DNA of 64,000 nt from Dioscorea cayenensis subsp. rotundata. Its lineage: Eukaryota > Streptophyta > Magnoliopsida > Dioscoreales > Dioscoreaceae. Below the pieces are notes generated by a model. That model was not told the DNA's origin, did no database searches, and was given only the letters and a program-made list of their open reading frames with translations. The position numbers and the translations under genes were made by a program. The stretch is taken from positions 62,001 through 126,000 of the forward strand of contig NC_052496.1 in the NCBI RefSeq assembly GCF_009730915.1, given 5' to 3'. The first letter of the stretch is position 1; the number at the start of each line of letters is the position of its first letter. Shown here piece after piece: positions 41,623-51,647 of the stretch.

Positions 41623-41681
41623 GTCCAATGCCGCGCCGGCGCTCGGATCCGTTTCCACCCTAATCCTCCCGTAAATCGCAT
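41619..41681 (-). promoter_or_regulatory. 20-codon uORF overlapping the DUF1639 start codon
   Basis: An ATG at 41681, in a different frame from the main ORF, runs 20 codons and ends at TGA 41619-41621. The first two bases of that stop are the last two of the first main ATG, giving an ATGA overlap. Such a layout is suited to termination-coupled reinitiation or to damping of translation. This holds only if transcription starts upstream of 41681, which the long pyrimidine/purine-rich leader suggests. Confidence 0.5.
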
Positions 41682-41798
41682 CGCCTCTCCTCCAAACCCA
41701 CCTCCCAGCTCCAAACCCTAGGATCTCTCTCCTCTCCACCTCTCAAAATATATCAATACACAAGGAGATAGCCAAAGTGCTCAAACCTCAAGAGAAAG

Positions 41799-41825
41799 AC
41801 ACACACACACACACACACACACACA
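41799..41825. repeat. (AC)n microsatellite in the DUF1639 leader/promoter
   Basis: Thirteen or so AC units about 180 bases upstream of the start codon. Confidence 0.9.
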
Positions 41826-43104
41826 AGAAGACTACGTCGGAAAAGCACACCGGAGAACGCCGGCGACGGCCGGAGACGACGACGGTGATAGAGTTCACAC
41901 TGAGGAGAAGGAGATGAAGAGAAGGGCTTAGCGATATGAAGGAAATTTGGGTTGAAAGAGCGGCTTTTATCGAACTCGAGGTTTCTTCTCGGAATGCCCT
42001 CATCGAGAATTCCCACAATGCCCCCCTAAATTTCCCAAGGGGTACTTCTGGTATTAAACCTAAAATTAAAGGGTATTCCAGGGAAAACACTTCGCCCCTC
42101 CTCCATGTCAGCATGAGGAAAATACAAGCTTCTCTTCGCCAGTTTATGCAATGCCTCTCAAACGCTGCCACGTACTCATTAATGAGTGGGGCATGAATAC
42201 ACGGCGTGTGTTATTTTAATTCGCGGACCTGCACGGTGTGATTACCGCTCTTAGGGTTTTGCTTGAATATTATTAGCTTCTTTTTTTTTCTAAATTTTTT
42301 TTTTGTTTATTAAAGTGATGTGGTATGTTATTTAATTAATTAATAAATTAATTAATTAATTGGCGATTCCACTCCTCCCTAACTTGTCCCCATTTATGGC
42401 TTCTAGGGCAAGCCACCCAAGATATCAATTCATTTCCTACATCAAATGAGCGAAGGAATCCTAGCCGTTCGATTGAATCTTGTAATTGAACGGCCATGGT
42501 TAAATTAAATAAATAAAACGTGAAACGAAGTAATTGGAACCGGGGAAACGGGAACGTTTTTTTAAATGATTTATTTATTTAAGCGTCATCATATATATAT
42601 ACACATATATATATATAACATAATTATTATTTTTATCCATTGAAGGAAATGTATGATTATTAATTTTAAAAATATTTATATAGAAGATAGCTTTATTCAC
42701 TATAAAATTAGGAAAAAAAAGTTTAAATAATTAAGAAAATTCTAAAATTATGATCTAAATAATTGGAGATATACTTTGAGTGATTTGAGTTTTTCCTTTC
42801 TTTTGGAGAGTAGACTTTCAATATGTCAAATTAGATAGTCAATTAAGAAGACACTAGCCAACAAAACCAGCCATTACTTAAATGCTAATCAATTTTTATT
42901 TTATTTTATTTTTTATTTATTTGTTTGGATTATTAGATTGAATGCATGTAAAAATTATAGATAAACCGGATCCAATTATTTTGGTTTAAAACCAAACAAA
43001 GCTGGCACTCTCTCTCTCTCTCTTTTAAGTTTAAAGCCGGCAAAAATAACAATTAAGCCAACAATGCCAACTTATAAAATTATAACTAATTAATAATAAA
43101 TATT

Positions 43105-43240
43105 ATTTTTTTTAATAAAATAGACAAACTACATGTCGGGAACACCCACAGATTGTCTACTCATGAGAAACTCAAATCCTGGTTTCGTCCGGACCCAAAA
43201 AAACCTAATACCAATAGGGTAAAATACCATTGGTAATATT
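43105..43240 (-). repeat. Candidate SINE tail
   Basis: On the minus strand the block reads through AACCAGGATTTGAGTTTC (B-box-like) to GTTTGTCTATTTTATT followed by an A run. The same ending occurs near 18079-18105 (minus strand) next to an A run, so this looks like a small repeated family. No target duplication was found. Confidence 0.3.
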
Positions 43241-43439
43241 AAAAAACTTACAAAATGATAAATATTATGCAGCTTATAGATTTCCATCTTCAATTTTTTT
43301 TAATAAAGTTAAAAATATTATCTGAATGATCACATTTGTGTTATAAATAAAAATTTTAAAATATAATTATACTAATTGTACTAATTATATATATATACTA
43401 TTAAATGGTAACACTATTGTATCTTGACAGTAAGATACA

Positions 43440-43600
43440 TTTTGTCACACGGAGGATGTGTTTAAATTCAGTTCAAAACATAGTAAATAGGTTTACTTGT
43501 GGTAAATACGAATGGTAGGTCTCTATTCACATGTTAAGGTGTGTGTGCCAACACATACGCATACATCCTTGACTCACTATAGCCTGTCCACTTCATAAAA
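43440..43600 (+). repeat. Candidate SINE-like block with A tail
   Basis: A non-AT-rich block within AT-rich DNA, with GGTAAATACGAATGGTAG and GGTGTGTGTGCCAACACA, ending in CCACTTCAT and a run of ten A. This layout is that of a short retroposed element; the left end and target duplication are not defined. Confidence 0.3.
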
Positions 43601-43889
43601 AAAAAACCCTTGTATATATATATATACAACAAGAGACCATCTCATAACAAAAAGTTTGATATTTTATATATATTATATTTACTTTATAAACTTTTATAAA
43701 TTATATATTTTATTTATTTTATTTGTTAGTTTCATGAAGATAGATGAAAAATCAGGAAAAATACATGTTTTGGGTTTTTATAGAATTTTTAGTTGACTTG
43801 TGATTAGTAGGTACACAAAATTTTATTTAAATGTGTGAAAAAAACATGTATTCATCTCATAAAAAGAAGAAACACATGGTTAATGTTTG

Positions 43890-43920
<31 letters not shown>

Positions 43921-44862
43921 ACTATCTAGTTATTGTGTTTACTGTTTAGCATCATATTTTAATGTATATTGGGGACTGCCATTATTTTATAAATATTTCA
44001 TAAAAAAAAAATCTAAATATGCTTCAAAATCTTATATCAAATGGTTAGTTAAACTAATCACAATGAGCAACTCTCATATATTCTATCAATTGTTTAAGTC
44101 TCTTTCTTTCATTCTTGCAATTAGATCATTTTAATCACCTTATTCTTTCCCAATTTTCTTCCCTAATTTTAAATTCCATCTTTTTTAGAATCAAAATACA
44201 CTCCTCATACTCTATGTTTTTATTTTTCAATCTAAAGTTTTTAAGGATTAAATTTATACTTTAGAGTTTGCAGTATTTAGATTAAAAAAAATTTGTTGTA
44301 AATGTTACATGAAATAAGTTGCTAAATGATAGTTATCATACCAACAGAAAAAAAAAACCACATATTTTAATCAATTGTGATTTATCCCTTTTTTTAAAAA
44401 TAGTTGTCATATCAACAAAATAATTTATATGAAAGAAAGACTAAATTTTGGTTCCATTATAGATTTACAAATATATAAAGAATGTAACAAAATTCAATAA
44501 ACTTGAAATGTAATATAATTTGTTTAACATATTTTATTCTTAATTAAATAAATCTTTTAGGGTGCCATTTTAAATTTTTAACCCTTCTAAATGCATAAAA
44601 TAGTAATGTTGGACATGAAATGCCACATCAGCTAGTAATACCAAATGTCTACCATGTAGGGTTTAACTTTATCCATCCAAATAAATATTTGACTTGGCTC
44701 AATGAAAAATATGAGCTAACATTCATATTTCCTAAATGAAATAGCCAAAAAAAAAAAAAAAAATCTAAGATTCTATTAACAAATTCATCAAATTATGAAG
44801 ATAAGTAATGTGAATTTAAACCACTTATAAACATTATATTAAGGTTTTGTAAAATCAAGAGG

Positions 44863-44939
44863 AAATACAGATGATTTTAGTAATAACAACTCAGAATAAA
44901 TGATAAATACATATGATTTTAGTAATAACAACTCAGAAT
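44863..44939. repeat. 42-base tandem duplication
   Basis: Copies begin at 44863 and 44905. They share AAATACA, ATGATTTTAGTAATAACA and ACTCAGAAT with one or two differences. It lies in intergenic AT-rich DNA. Confidence 0.8.
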
Positions 44940-46933
44940 TGTTTATTGGTGAGTGATTATACATTTTATTACAAAAAGATTGAGTAGATAGGTACATAAG
45001 TTTAGGAAGTATATTTTCATAGAATTCCAAGAAAAGAACTTCAAAGAAGGCAGCATTTTTCAACTCAAATTTCTTTTCACCAACTTCAAGCTTGATAATA
45101 TAGACTAATCACTGACTTGTTTTGCTTCCATGAGAAGCATCACCCCAATTATTTTCTCATACTTAATCTTAAATAAATAAATAAATAAATAAAACACATC
45201 ATTTATATAAGTTAATCATACAAAATATGTACCAACTGGGTTTTTTTTTAACATATATCATTGATTATATAACCACAAAATTTTAAAGCCTTTAATGGAA
45301 AAAGAAAAATATTTTTCCAAAAAGTTTCAAGGCATTATGTAAAAAAAAAAAAATGTTTTCATAACTAGATAAGCAGCCATGTATTTCTAAGAATTTGTAT
45401 TTTAAATAAATAAATAAATAAATAAAAACACAGTTTCTATCTGGCCATTTTCAGATAACAACCAAACTAATTACAATCCAAATATAATAAAAGAGATTAC
45501 CCCTTTCATGTCATAGTTAAATTTAATGAATAATTAAAACTAATGAAGACAATTCAACATTTACCATTAATGCATGCACACAAATACTATTCCAGGGGTA
45601 TAAGCAATTTTGAAATCTTCCAGGGTTTGACATGCAAATGGCTTAAAGGTAAAGGAAAACAAAAAACAAAGTTTTTTTCTCTACCACTTGTTTCCATAGT
45701 ACATGCATTATAAAGGCTTTTCCTATGAACTATAAAAGGGTTCATAGGTTCTGCAGATCACTTCATTGGAATGGACATCCTTAATAGTGTGAGAGCAGTT
45801 GATCATCTGAAGGTGTTGACAAAACCTAGAAATGGAATCACAGATTCACAAAGAAACCCTATTATGGTAACCTAGGGTTTATACTCCACAAGAATTAAGA
45901 ATACACTACTTTCTCATAAAGTTCCACTGCACTTCACTGTTAAGAAACAATCCTTACAGAAAAACTATGTGACAGAAAGTATCTTGATAAATTATCAATT
46001 AAACAAAAGAACAAACAAAGAACACAATTCTGTAAAATGAGTGAATTCACTTGTGAATAACAATTCTGTAATTGCATATACAGCATAAATCATATCACAT
46101 TTAAAAATGCAAATATGAGAATCAATTCAAACATGCAACATAATGCCATGCATGATGCTGAGACAACGTTGTATGAAAATGGCCGGCAAAATTGACACAA
46201 TGCAAAGGATTAAAGAAGAACTATGACTAACTATGAGACTAAGCTTTAGTCTATGAGAAGCAAGAATTATGCCTAGAAAGAACGGAAGTGTATGTAGATT
46301 TCATTGAGAATGAGACCTAAGATGATGCTTCACTTCACATCAAATGATTAAAGATTGCTTGAAAGCACCCACTAAACACTGGTGTTGGATTCTTGTACCT
46401 GAGTTTTAACTTCAAACTTAAGCTTACTTGCGATTGGGAGCACCAAGTAGGTAGGTAGGTAGGTTTCTCTTGTACCCTAGAGTGAGAAGTGGCAGTTTTA
46501 ATGCAAGATCTTCATAAAAAGAAGCAGACATGTTCTTCATGGAATTCACAAACTAGATCATCTGTCAAGTAAAAGAAGCATATGAAGATCAAGAGTTCTA
46601 TTCTGATGGTGATGAGACTCAAAAGTGGCTGACTGTTAAACATCCCTTCAATAGCATGCAAGAAAACCAGAGATTCATCTTTGAATGGATTACAATGGAA
46701 AAACTCCAAAAGGTAAACTTCTAATTGTTTTGTTCATAGGTTATGCATAGTGCTTAAGTTCTCAGGATTGATATTAGCTGAATAGAGGTGACGAACTTTA
46801 CTTCTTGGTCAGTTATTCTAGCATAGGCTGTGCATAGAGGATTCCACGTCCATACCCTGTAAGTTCAATTGCATATCCAGTCTCAACTCCCACAAGAAAA
46901 GTGACCATTAGAGGTATAGATAACCAGGAGCAC

Positions 46934-47254
46934 CTGAAAATTCCACAAATACATCTGTAATAAGACATGAGAGATTGAATATGATTACTGATAATATATA
47001 GTGATCTAATTTCAGAAAAGCCGCCAACAGAAACTAGAAATATATCAGCTATTTTCCAATTGATGGAAAATACGCTAAAGAAAATAGGGATATTAAAGAA
47101 AAACTTGTGATATTAACCAGACCATTGCTGCCCATTATTACCCTCACAGACCAAAGGTATAGACCATAATATCTTTCCACGGCAAAATATCAGAGTTAGC
47201 ATATCCGCAATCTTTGATTTGACCAAGGTAGCATCAGAAAAACAGAAATCTCAC
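46934..47254 (-). other. Probable 3'UTR intron of TAF11
   Basis: Twenty bases after the TAF11 stop codon is a donor ATCAG/GTGAGA (G at 47254), and a strong acceptor ATTTTCAG ends at 46934. The stop-to-junction distance is short enough to escape nonsense-mediated decay. The downstream exon holds an unlinked 40-codon open frame that looks fortuitous. Confidence 0.5.
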
Positions 47255-47274
47255 CTGATGGTCAGGTTTGAAAC

Positions 47275-48070
47275 CTAAACAAAAAGCCTGGGTACTGATC
47301 GCTTTGGAATTTTCCCTTCAAGTCTCAATCTCCTATATGCTTCACGAATATGGCATGGCCTAATGGGCCCACAATCTTTCCTTTCTGTCATTACCATGCG
47401 AGCTGCATTGCATATAATAAAGTTAAAGATAAACAAAAAGCTGCAACAAATTAGATTTTCAGTAAAATGATTACTCATTCTGTTGTTAACACATTATTTA
47501 TGAAAAAAGATGCTTTTTCTAGGTATTAACATTCTGCAACAGAAATTGTTGGTTGAATTCATGGAGGAGAAATACATATGAAAAGTAAGAGAAATATATG
47601 TCAATCCTACATTTGATTAATACATAATCATAAAACTACTGAACAGTTCTAACTTGCCTGTCTCGATCAGCTCCCCGACAAACATTTTTGCTATTCCTGA
47701 AACAACAATTGTCATGGGTATTGAAATTTTTTGACTTCCTGTGATGCCTGCTAATATCTGTAGTTAAAACAGACATAAGACACAGCAAGAGTAAGTTGAG
47801 GTATACAAAGCACAGGAACATGTAATCGCTTCAAAAGTTAACAGGCAATCAACCACCATATAGTAATGGGAATAAAAACTCAGATCCCAGAAATCATATG
47901 TACTGCGGCATTTCTATCCAAAAAAGAAATTCATACTCTTTGATGAACATAATAGGGACAGAATAGTCCTTAAACTAAGATTCTTTGTTTAATTTAGTCC
48001 CTTAAAGTGCACTTAGATTAAGGACTAAAAGGGCACTTTGTCCTCTCTATATACTTTCATAAAAGTAGCT

Positions 48071-48106
<36 letters not shown>

Positions 48107-48899
48107 TTCAGATAGAAGCTAAGTAGAAAAGAACTGTGATATCTTTTATTTAATCTAACTGTTATAGTAATGCAATTTACATGGAATTCTATAAAAAGTT
48201 AACCTCCTCTCAACCCCTCTAGTCTCCATTGTCAAATATCAAACGATAAATTCCCATTATCCAAATTACAGTTTGAAAGCATCAACCACTCAAATTCAAA
48301 CACAAAACTAACATCTATAATCACTGGTACAGAGACTATCTCAAATAAAGAAACAAAAATTAAAAGCAAAAGCATACCCTTTTCATGGTGGACTTCTGAA
48401 ATCCAGACCTCCTGAATGACTCATAGCGACTCATTTGCTCCTCTGTGAACTGCGACAGGATCGCCCTGACATCAAAATTCAACCAAAATAAGCAACCATT
48501 ACGAGAAAATTCCATTCAAATGCATCAAAGATAAAAAATTTCTCCCAATAAAACACAATAAACAAGATTTCAGCCTAAACTCAGACAATGAGGGGAATTA
48601 GAGGTTCCGGAAATCAACTGCATCTTGGCCATCTTGTCAGGGTCTCCGCCTGGGGGGAACTTGCCGAGCTCTACGTCCATATTATCATCCTCATCCTCGT
48701 CGTCTTCCTCTTTTCCGCGTCCTCCTCCAACGCCGGCGCCATTGGACGACGGAGGCGCGGATGGCCCACCAGGCTGTGAACGCGCATCGAGGTCCTCCTC
48801 ATCGGCATCAGCAGCGAAAGGAGCCTCGTCTTCCGGCGGGATCGGGGACTCCGGTGGCGACTCCTGCTCCTCCGCCGCCGCTTCGAAAGGGTCCTTCAT
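47275..48899 (-). CDS. TAF11: Transcription initiation factor TFIID subunit 11
   Basis: Four exons on the minus strand: 48619-48899, 48378-48465, 47658-47757 and 47275-47402, giving 198 residues. The N-terminus begins MKDPFEAAAEEQESPPESP, the usual plant TAF11 opening, followed by an acidic, low-complexity region with an EEDDEDEDDN run. The histone-fold domain (about 90-195) starts GGDPDKMAKMQAIL, continues FTEEQMSRYESFRRSGFQK, GITGSQKISIPMTIVVSGIA, FVGELIETA and ends RMVMTERKDCGPIRPCHI into RRLRLEGKIPKRSVPRLFV. TAF11 pairs with TAF13 through this fold in TFIID. Intron 3 uses a GC donor (ACAG/GCAAGT, 47657-47656). Intron 2 contains a TA run (about 48074-48105) and a fold-back repeat. Confidence 0.96.
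47954..48045. repeat. Fold-back repeat in TAF11 intron 2
   Basis: GGGACAGAATAGTCCTTAAAC at the left faces GTCCTTAATCTAAG-type sequence in inverted orientation at the right (TTAGATTAAGGACTAAAAGG then CTTTGTCCT). The pair gives imperfect arms of about 25 bases, suggesting a small MITE remnant. Confidence 0.4.
48074..48105. repeat. (TA)n microsatellite in TAF11 intron 2
   Basis: About 15 TA units. Confidence 0.85.
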
Positions 48900-51461
48900 C
48901 GCGGCCAACGAACTCGAAAACTCGCGGGCGAACAAGACGATGAACCAATGTTGAAAAGGAGCCTTGCTGGACCCGATAACCCGAAATATACGGAACCCGA
49001 TCCGATAACCTCTGACCCGGATCCGAAACTTAAGATTTAAATTTTGTTTATTACACCCTTCAAAACTAAAGTTGGAATATTTACTGATGTTAATTTTACT
49101 CTTTGCGATTATAAGTATTAACTTCAGTTTAACTTTATTCTCTTTTAGAAAATTGTAAGATTTTATATATAATGGATAAATTAGAAATTTATTAAAAAAA
49201 AAAGTTGGTACCGACATTTAAAAACAAAGTACAAGAACACAGATAAAATAAAAAAACGACAAAAAAATGATTCACTGGGTGTGTAGCTGTCAGTATAATA
49301 TTTTTCAACTATGCACTGAGAAAGTTTAACTTTCAATTTTTATATAGTTAAATGATTTAATTATTCGGTCATTGTGGCTATTTTAATGGTTAACAGTTAA
49401 TTGGTTAATGAATATAGATTTTGTGAGTTAAGAACTTGATTATAAAAAAGGAAAAAACACATTATTATCACTTCAATAATTTTGAGGAAAAAGAAGAAAG
49501 AGATAATTTTTTATGTGGGCCTTGAATTGAAGATGTGTGAATAGATTGTTATAAACTTAATATCAGCATCCTTTTAATAGTGGCCATTCATATATATATA
49601 TATAAATTAGCACAGAGAAATCCTATAATTAATTGTTATATATTTATATAATAAAAGAATTATAAGGGCATCTTATCTTTGGAAGTGGCAAGCATAAATT
49701 GGTTGTACTTGTACCTTCCAACCAAAAACAAAGATAGCCTTGAAAGAATATATATATATATATATATAAAGGAAAAGGAAAAAGTAGGCAAGAGAGTGAT
49801 TTTTAATTTTTCTATTCATGTGTGCTTTTATTATCAACCAATTTTTGTATTTTTTTTACATGCCTTTTCATAATGATAAATAACTGATACAAAACATTAA
49901 CAATAGATGCTATAATTTTAAGTTGATATATTACAAACGTTATAAGAAGTTAATGTTATATTGTAACACAATTATAAGTTCAGATAATGAAATAAATAAA
50001 TTAAATAAATATAGAAGATAAATACTTGGAAAATATATAATTCAAATATAAATTTAAATAATAAAAGTGAAATGAAAAGTAATAAGGTAAGATTTATATT
50101 GTAAATCCAGAGTTCAAAATGAAATTAAATGCATGTTTATATAAACACAAGCACAGTTAAAAAACTTGTTGCGGGCAGCGTGGATCGAACACGAGGTGTG
50201 TCACAGGTTGAAACAATTTATATCAAGTATTTAAATTAATGATAAATACATTTTATATTAATTAATTACCCAACAATAAATAAAACCAATGAGTAAATAT
50301 TATTTGGTCACTTTCTCACAATGGATCAAACTTGGCAACTAAGCTTCAATCACCCTAATCTAATCCTAACCTTAATCAAACATTTTTATTTTTGACAAAG
50401 ATGACAAGCACAGCCTCACAAGAGGGTATGTATTAAAAGACAACCGGATACAGTGGTGCATCACTTACAGTGATTTAAATACTCTTTAGGGGTTTATTAA
50501 CTCGGTTATAACAATTAGAGTCATACCATGTGCACATCCAAATAATATTTAAAAAACTAAACCGAGTTAATAAATATCTTTGCCATGCAATATAGAGGGG
50601 AAGAAAACAATATCCTCTTACAGAGGACCTGTGAGAATGGACAATGTTAATATAGTATTTATACAAAATTCTATAGTATATGCATAGTACTATAAACAGT
50701 ATTATCTACCCAAGGATTCGATCACGGGTTTGGTCATTCACCATTATCATAACATTCCACTATATAAAATAATAATTTTTTATTTATAAAGATGATAAAT
50801 TTCAAAATTTATTTAAAAAAACAAGAAAAACAAAAAAAAAAATTAATTCAAATAGTTTTTTTTTTTCTCTAGTCACTATTTCTATTCCTTTTCATTTCAT
50901 ATATATAATTTAAGATAAATAAAATTAATATAAAAAATAAATAAAACTCTATAACTTTTGTAAATATTTACTTGATAGATATCCATAACTTTTTCATTTC
51001 ATATATATCTATTTCCATACTTATCACCTTTCCTATAAAAGAGTAAAATTTTATTTCCCTCTCAAATTTAAGTTGGTTGGAAACTTTGGAATCCCTTTCC
51101 ACTCAAGTCACTTGTCTTAGTTGTGTATATTTATTAAAAACAAATAAATAAATAAATAATTAAAAATATTGCCCACAATTAAAATAACAAGGGCATTATA
51201 GTAATTCCACAAGGTATGATCAGTGTGCTTAGGTATGCCTTCCTCTCCTATATTTGCAACCCAATGCTCCATTCTTATCTTCACAGAGCTTTCATTTGCC
51301 AACTTTTTTCAAGATCAAAACAAAGAGAAAACCAAAACAGGTATTCTTCTAACTTCTCTCTTTGGTTTTATTTTTTTCCTTCATTTATTTCTTCTACAAA
51401 ATTAATAAAAACTTTATACTTGTTTTCTCTTATTAAGTAAAGATAATCAAGAGAGGAAAAC
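48900..51461. other. Intergenic region between TAF11 and PCaP-like gene
   Basis: Divergent promoters: TAF11 leader to about 49020, then AT-rich DNA with TA runs (about 49591-49606, 49749-49768), tRNA-like B-box words near 50180 and 50715, a 15-base inverted repeat (50493-50574) and the PCaP-like leader from about 51240. A possible leader intron runs from GTATTC at 51340 to about 51440. Confidence 0.45.
50493..50574. repeat. Perfect 15-base inverted repeat
   Basis: TTTATTAACTCGGTT (50493-50507) and its exact reverse complement AACCGAGTTAATAAA (50560-50574) face each other across 52 bases. It could be a small fold-back element end or chance in AT-rich DNA, but the internal CGG makes chance less likely. 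Confidence 0.6.
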
Positions 51462-51647
51462 ATGGGTTATTGGAAAAACAAACTTCTTCCAAAAATCAAG
51501 AAGGTTTTTGGTCCCAAAAAACCTTCAGAAACAACAGAGGAAGTGAAGGTGGGTGAAGAGAAGAAGAAAGAAATTGAGAAGGTGGATGAGTCTATCCCTC
51601 CTCCACCTCCTGCTGTTGTTGCTGTTGAGGAAGCTCCCAAGGCTTGA
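51462..51647 (+). CDS. Minimal PCaP/DREPP-like plasma-membrane cation-binding protein
   Basis: A single open frame of 61 residues. The N-terminus MGYWKNKLLPKIKKVFGPKK closely follows the opening of plasma membrane-associated cation-binding proteins (MGYWKSKV-PKIKKVF). These are N-myristoylated on Gly2 and bind phosphoinositides and calmodulin through the basic stretch. After it come a charged Lys/Glu segment and a Pro/Ala tail ending VEEAPKA, like the PCaP2/MAP18 tail. Usual members have 168-225 residues, so the middle is missing or was never there. No splice sites extend it convincingly. Position next to TAF11 also fits the family, as Arabidopsis PCaP1 (AT4G20260) lies near TAF11 by my recollection. 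Confidence 0.7.
   Translation: MGYWKNKLLPKIKKVFGPKKPSETTEEVKVGEEKKKEIEKVDESIPPPPPAVVAVEEAPKA

Larger units (their letters stand above)
41623..46749. other. Intergenic region upstream of DUF1639
   Basis: Begins with the GC-richer DUF1639 leader and promoter (to about 42250), which includes short out-of-frame ORFs. The rest is AT-rich with TA runs (about 43889-43917), SINE-like candidates near 43105-43240 and 43440-43600, and a 42-base tandem duplication (44863-44939). Nothing from 45100 to 46750 could be assigned to a gene; it may hold the distal TAF11 3'UTR at its right end. Confidence 0.5.

Noticed and set aside
40987-42171. Several frames of 85-154 codons on both strands near the DUF1639 leader
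   Set aside because: They reflect GC-richer leader DNA and CT/GA bias and conflict with the well-supported MMRYHRVSP start.
45760-46750. Moderately complex sequence that might be a non-coding RNA or gene relic
   Set aside because: No open frame, hairpin of miRNA type or repeat structure could be seen.
46756-46933. 40-codon open frame resembling a membrane segment, minus strand
   Set aside because: It sits in the probable 3'UTR exon of TAF11 behind a stop codon, with no start and no other exons.
50165-50735. tRNA-like words (TGGATCGAACACG and GGATTCGATCACGGG)
   Set aside because: No cloverleaf could be folded around either; they may be B-box remnants of SINEs but lack partner A boxes.
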